The notes beneath the pieces are model-generated. The model made no database searches and was not told the origin of the DNA. It was given only the letters and a program-made list of their open reading frames with translations. Of a DNA stretch of 6,801 nt, positions 5,345 to 6,801 are shown one piece after another. The stretch spans positions 1 through 6,801 of the forward strand of contig JAFGOJ010000464.1 of NCBI GenBank assembly GCA_016926575.1, written 5' to 3'. Numbering within the stretch: the stretch's first letter is position 1; every line of letters starts with the position of its first letter. This stretch comes from Anaerolineae bacterium. Its GTDB lineage: Bacteria; Chloroflexota; Anaerolineae; B4-G1; DUEL01. The position numbers were made by a program, and so were the translations under genes.

Positions 5345-6801
5345 ATGAAGAAAAGGGACTGGGGAACAGCGGCGTTGCTGTGCATCGGGCTGGGGTTCGC
5401 CCTGCTCGGGCAGTATTACTTCGTCTACCGGCGCGATCCATTCTTCCGCGACGGCATCGTCTTCTACAGCCTGGCGGCGGCGGCGTTCGGTGTGCTGTGG
5501 TGGCGCTTGCGGCGGCCTGAAAAGGAAGTCCCGCCCGAACCAGCCGCCCCCAAAGTCTGGGCAGAGCGCATCCCCTTGCGTCGGGTGGCGGCGGTAGGCG
5601 GGCTGATTTTGGCGGCCTTTGCCGGGTGGACCGCGGCACGACGCCCATGGGACAGCGATTTCAGCGGCGTGTTCTGGCTGTGGGTGGTGGGCGTGGGATG
5701 GTTTTTGGCCTCGTTTGCCCCTTCTATCCCTAAAGACTGGCCACAGCGGTGCGTGGGCTGGCTGAAGCGGAACCGGGGGGAGGTATGGCGCGTGGCGGCC
5801 CTGCTGGCGGTGGCACTGGCCGTGCGGGGCGTGGCCCTCGAAGAGGTTCCGCGCAACTTCGGCGGAGACGAGGGCATCCAGGCGCTGGCAGGCCTGCGGC
5901 TGGTCGAGCGGCCGCTCGACAACCCGTTCGGCACCGGCTGGTACAGCGTCCCAACGATGTCCTTCCTGCTCGTGGGGACGGCGATGCGCATCTTCGGCGC
6001 GACGGTGGCCGGGGCGCGCACGCTGTCGGCCTTCGCCGGAATGGGGGCGGTGCTGAGCACCTATCTCCTCGCCCGCGAATTGTGGGGGCGGCGCGTGGGC
6101 ACTTTCGCCGCACTGCTCCTGGCCTTCGGCCACTACCACCTGCACTTCAGCCGCCTGGCCTCCAACCAGATCGGCGACGCGCTCTTCATCACCCTGGCGC
6201 TATGGCTGCTGGTGCGCGGGCTCGCGTCGGAGGAGCCGTGGTACTTCGTGCTGGCGGGCGCAGTAACGGGGGCCGCCTGGTATGCCTACTTCGGCGCACG
6301 GCTGGTGCTCATCGTCATCGGCTGCTACCTGGGGCTGAGGGCGCTCAAGGAGCGCGGCTTCCTGCACCGGCACTGGGAATCGCTCGCGTTGATGGGACTG
6401 GCGGCCTTCGTGGTCGTGCTGCCGCTCCTGTTCCACTACCTGCGCGACTGGGGGGCCATGGCCGCCCGCTACAACCAGGTCAGCATCTTCAGCTCCGGCT
6501 GGCTGGCCCAGGAGCAGATCGTCACCGGGCGCAGTGCGGTTTACCTGCTGCTCCAACAACTGTGGAAGGCGGTTTCGGCGTTTCATTACACGGTCGATCC
6601 CACCTTCTGGTATCGGCCCGACATCCCGCTGCTCGATTTCGTCAGCGGGGTGTTCATGCTCTTCGGGCTGGTGGACGTGGTGCGCTGTCGCCGCTGGCGC
6701 AGCGACGGCCTGCTGCTGCTCTGGTTCGGGCTGGCACTTGTCTTGGGCTGGACGCTCAACGAGAACCCACCCAGCAGCCAGCGGCTGACCATCACGGCCC
6801 C
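5345..6801 (+). CDS. GT-C polytopic glycosyltransferase (GT39/ArnT-PMT type), copy 2, 3' end missing
   Basis: An uninterrupted frame runs from ATG 5345 to the window edge (485 complete codons, no stop), so only the C-terminus is lost. The protein is a divergent paralogue of the preceding gene. It has the same A-L-L-G-Q-Y...Y-R-R N-terminal signature (19-30), four extra helices (near 9-26, 38-54, 80-97, 107-125), and the acidic pair D175-E176 in F-G-G-D-E-G in the first outer loop. It also shares N-P-F-G-T-G-W-Y (193-200), H-L-H-F-S-R-L-A-S-N-Q-I-G-D-A-L-F (265-281) and A-Y-F-G-A-R-L (314-320). The second-loop equivalent N-P-P-S-S-Q-R-L (474-481) aligns with S-P-P-G-Y-H-R-Y-L of copy 1. It should be a polyprenyl-phosphate-sugar-dependent transferase acting outside the cytoplasm. 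From copy 1's length, roughly 150 or more residues, including any outer C-terminal domain, lie beyond the window. The start is supported by a ribosome binding site and a lysine-rich M-K-K-R beginning. Confidence 0.87.
   Translation, partial: MKKRDWGTAALLCIGLGFALLGQYYFVYRRDPFFRDGIVFYSLAAAAFGVLWWRLRRPEKEVPPEPAAPKVWAERIPLRRVAAVGGLILAAFAGWTAARRPWDSDFSGVFWLWVVGVGWFLASFAPSIPKDWPQRCVGWLKRNRGEVWRVAALLAVALAVRGVALEEVPRNFGGDEGIQALAGLRLVERPLDNPFGTGWYSVPTMSFLLVGTAMRIFGATVAGARTLSAFAGMGAVLSTYLLARELWGRRVGTFAALLLAFGHYHLHFSRLASNQIGDALFITLALWLLVRGLASEEPWYFVLAGAVTGAAWYAYFGARLVLIVIGCYLGLRALKERGFLHRHWESLALMGLAAFVVVLPLLFHYLRDWGAMAARYNQVSIFSSGWLAQEQIVTGRSAVYLLLQQLWKAVSAFHYTVDPTFWYRPDIPLLDFVSGVFMLFGLVDVVRCRRWRSDGLLLLWFGLALVLGWTLNENPPSSQRLTITA

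Noticed and set aside
5470..5485. GCG-repeat run (tggcggcggcggcg) as a microsatellite or phase-variation tract
   Set aside because: It is only a few alanine codons in a high-GC membrane protein. It is a triplet repeat that would not shift frame.

Overview
The window reads as the start of a single rightward cell-surface glycan operon. It comes from a high-GC bacterium with strong GC bias at third codon positions. The gene style, with large multi-membrane family 39-type transferases beside an LPG-synthase-TM-type membrane protein and sugar genes, is most reminiscent of Chloroflexota (Anaerolineae-like) genomes. That assignment is an impression, because no rRNA or marker gene is present.

Layout. 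Positions 1-138 hold no supported gene. They form an AT-richer control region with a textbook extended -10 box (TGnTATAAT) just before the first start codon, and a perfect TATAAT on the opposite strand at 51-56. Five co-directional genes follow: (1) 139-1146, a polytopic flippase-like protein of the LPG-synthase TM/UPF0104 family; (2) 1143-2171, an NAD-dependent sugar-nucleotide epimerase closely resembling CDP-paratose 2-epimerase (RfbE/TyvE); (3) 2234-3394, a GT4 (GT-B fold) glycosyltransferase; (4) 3398-5344, a GT-C, ArnT/PMT-type polytopic glycosyltransferase; and (5) 5345 to the right edge, a second, divergent GT-C paralogue cut off by the window end. Genes 1/2 overlap by ATGA, 3/4 are 3 nt apart and 4/5 are directly abutting. 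The only sizeable internal gap (62 nt) is between genes 2 and 3. No terminator is visible, so the operon probably continues to the right.

How the genes may work together (inference). The epimerase would supply an activated 6-deoxy or 3,6-dideoxy sugar, and the cytoplasmic GT4 enzyme would add a sugar to an acceptor, possibly lipid-linked. The polytopic first protein could move or handle a lipid-linked intermediate. The two GT-C enzymes would use polyprenyl-phosphate sugars on the outer face of the membrane to modify a glycan, lipid or protein. Donor, acceptor and product cannot be read from the sequence.

No mobile element, CRISPR array, RNA gene or clearly novel system was seen. The most notable points are the tandem GT-C paralogues sharing an unusual N-terminal four-helix extension, the apparently leaderless start of gene 1, and a CDP-paratose-epimerase-like gene with none of its usual pathway partners in view.
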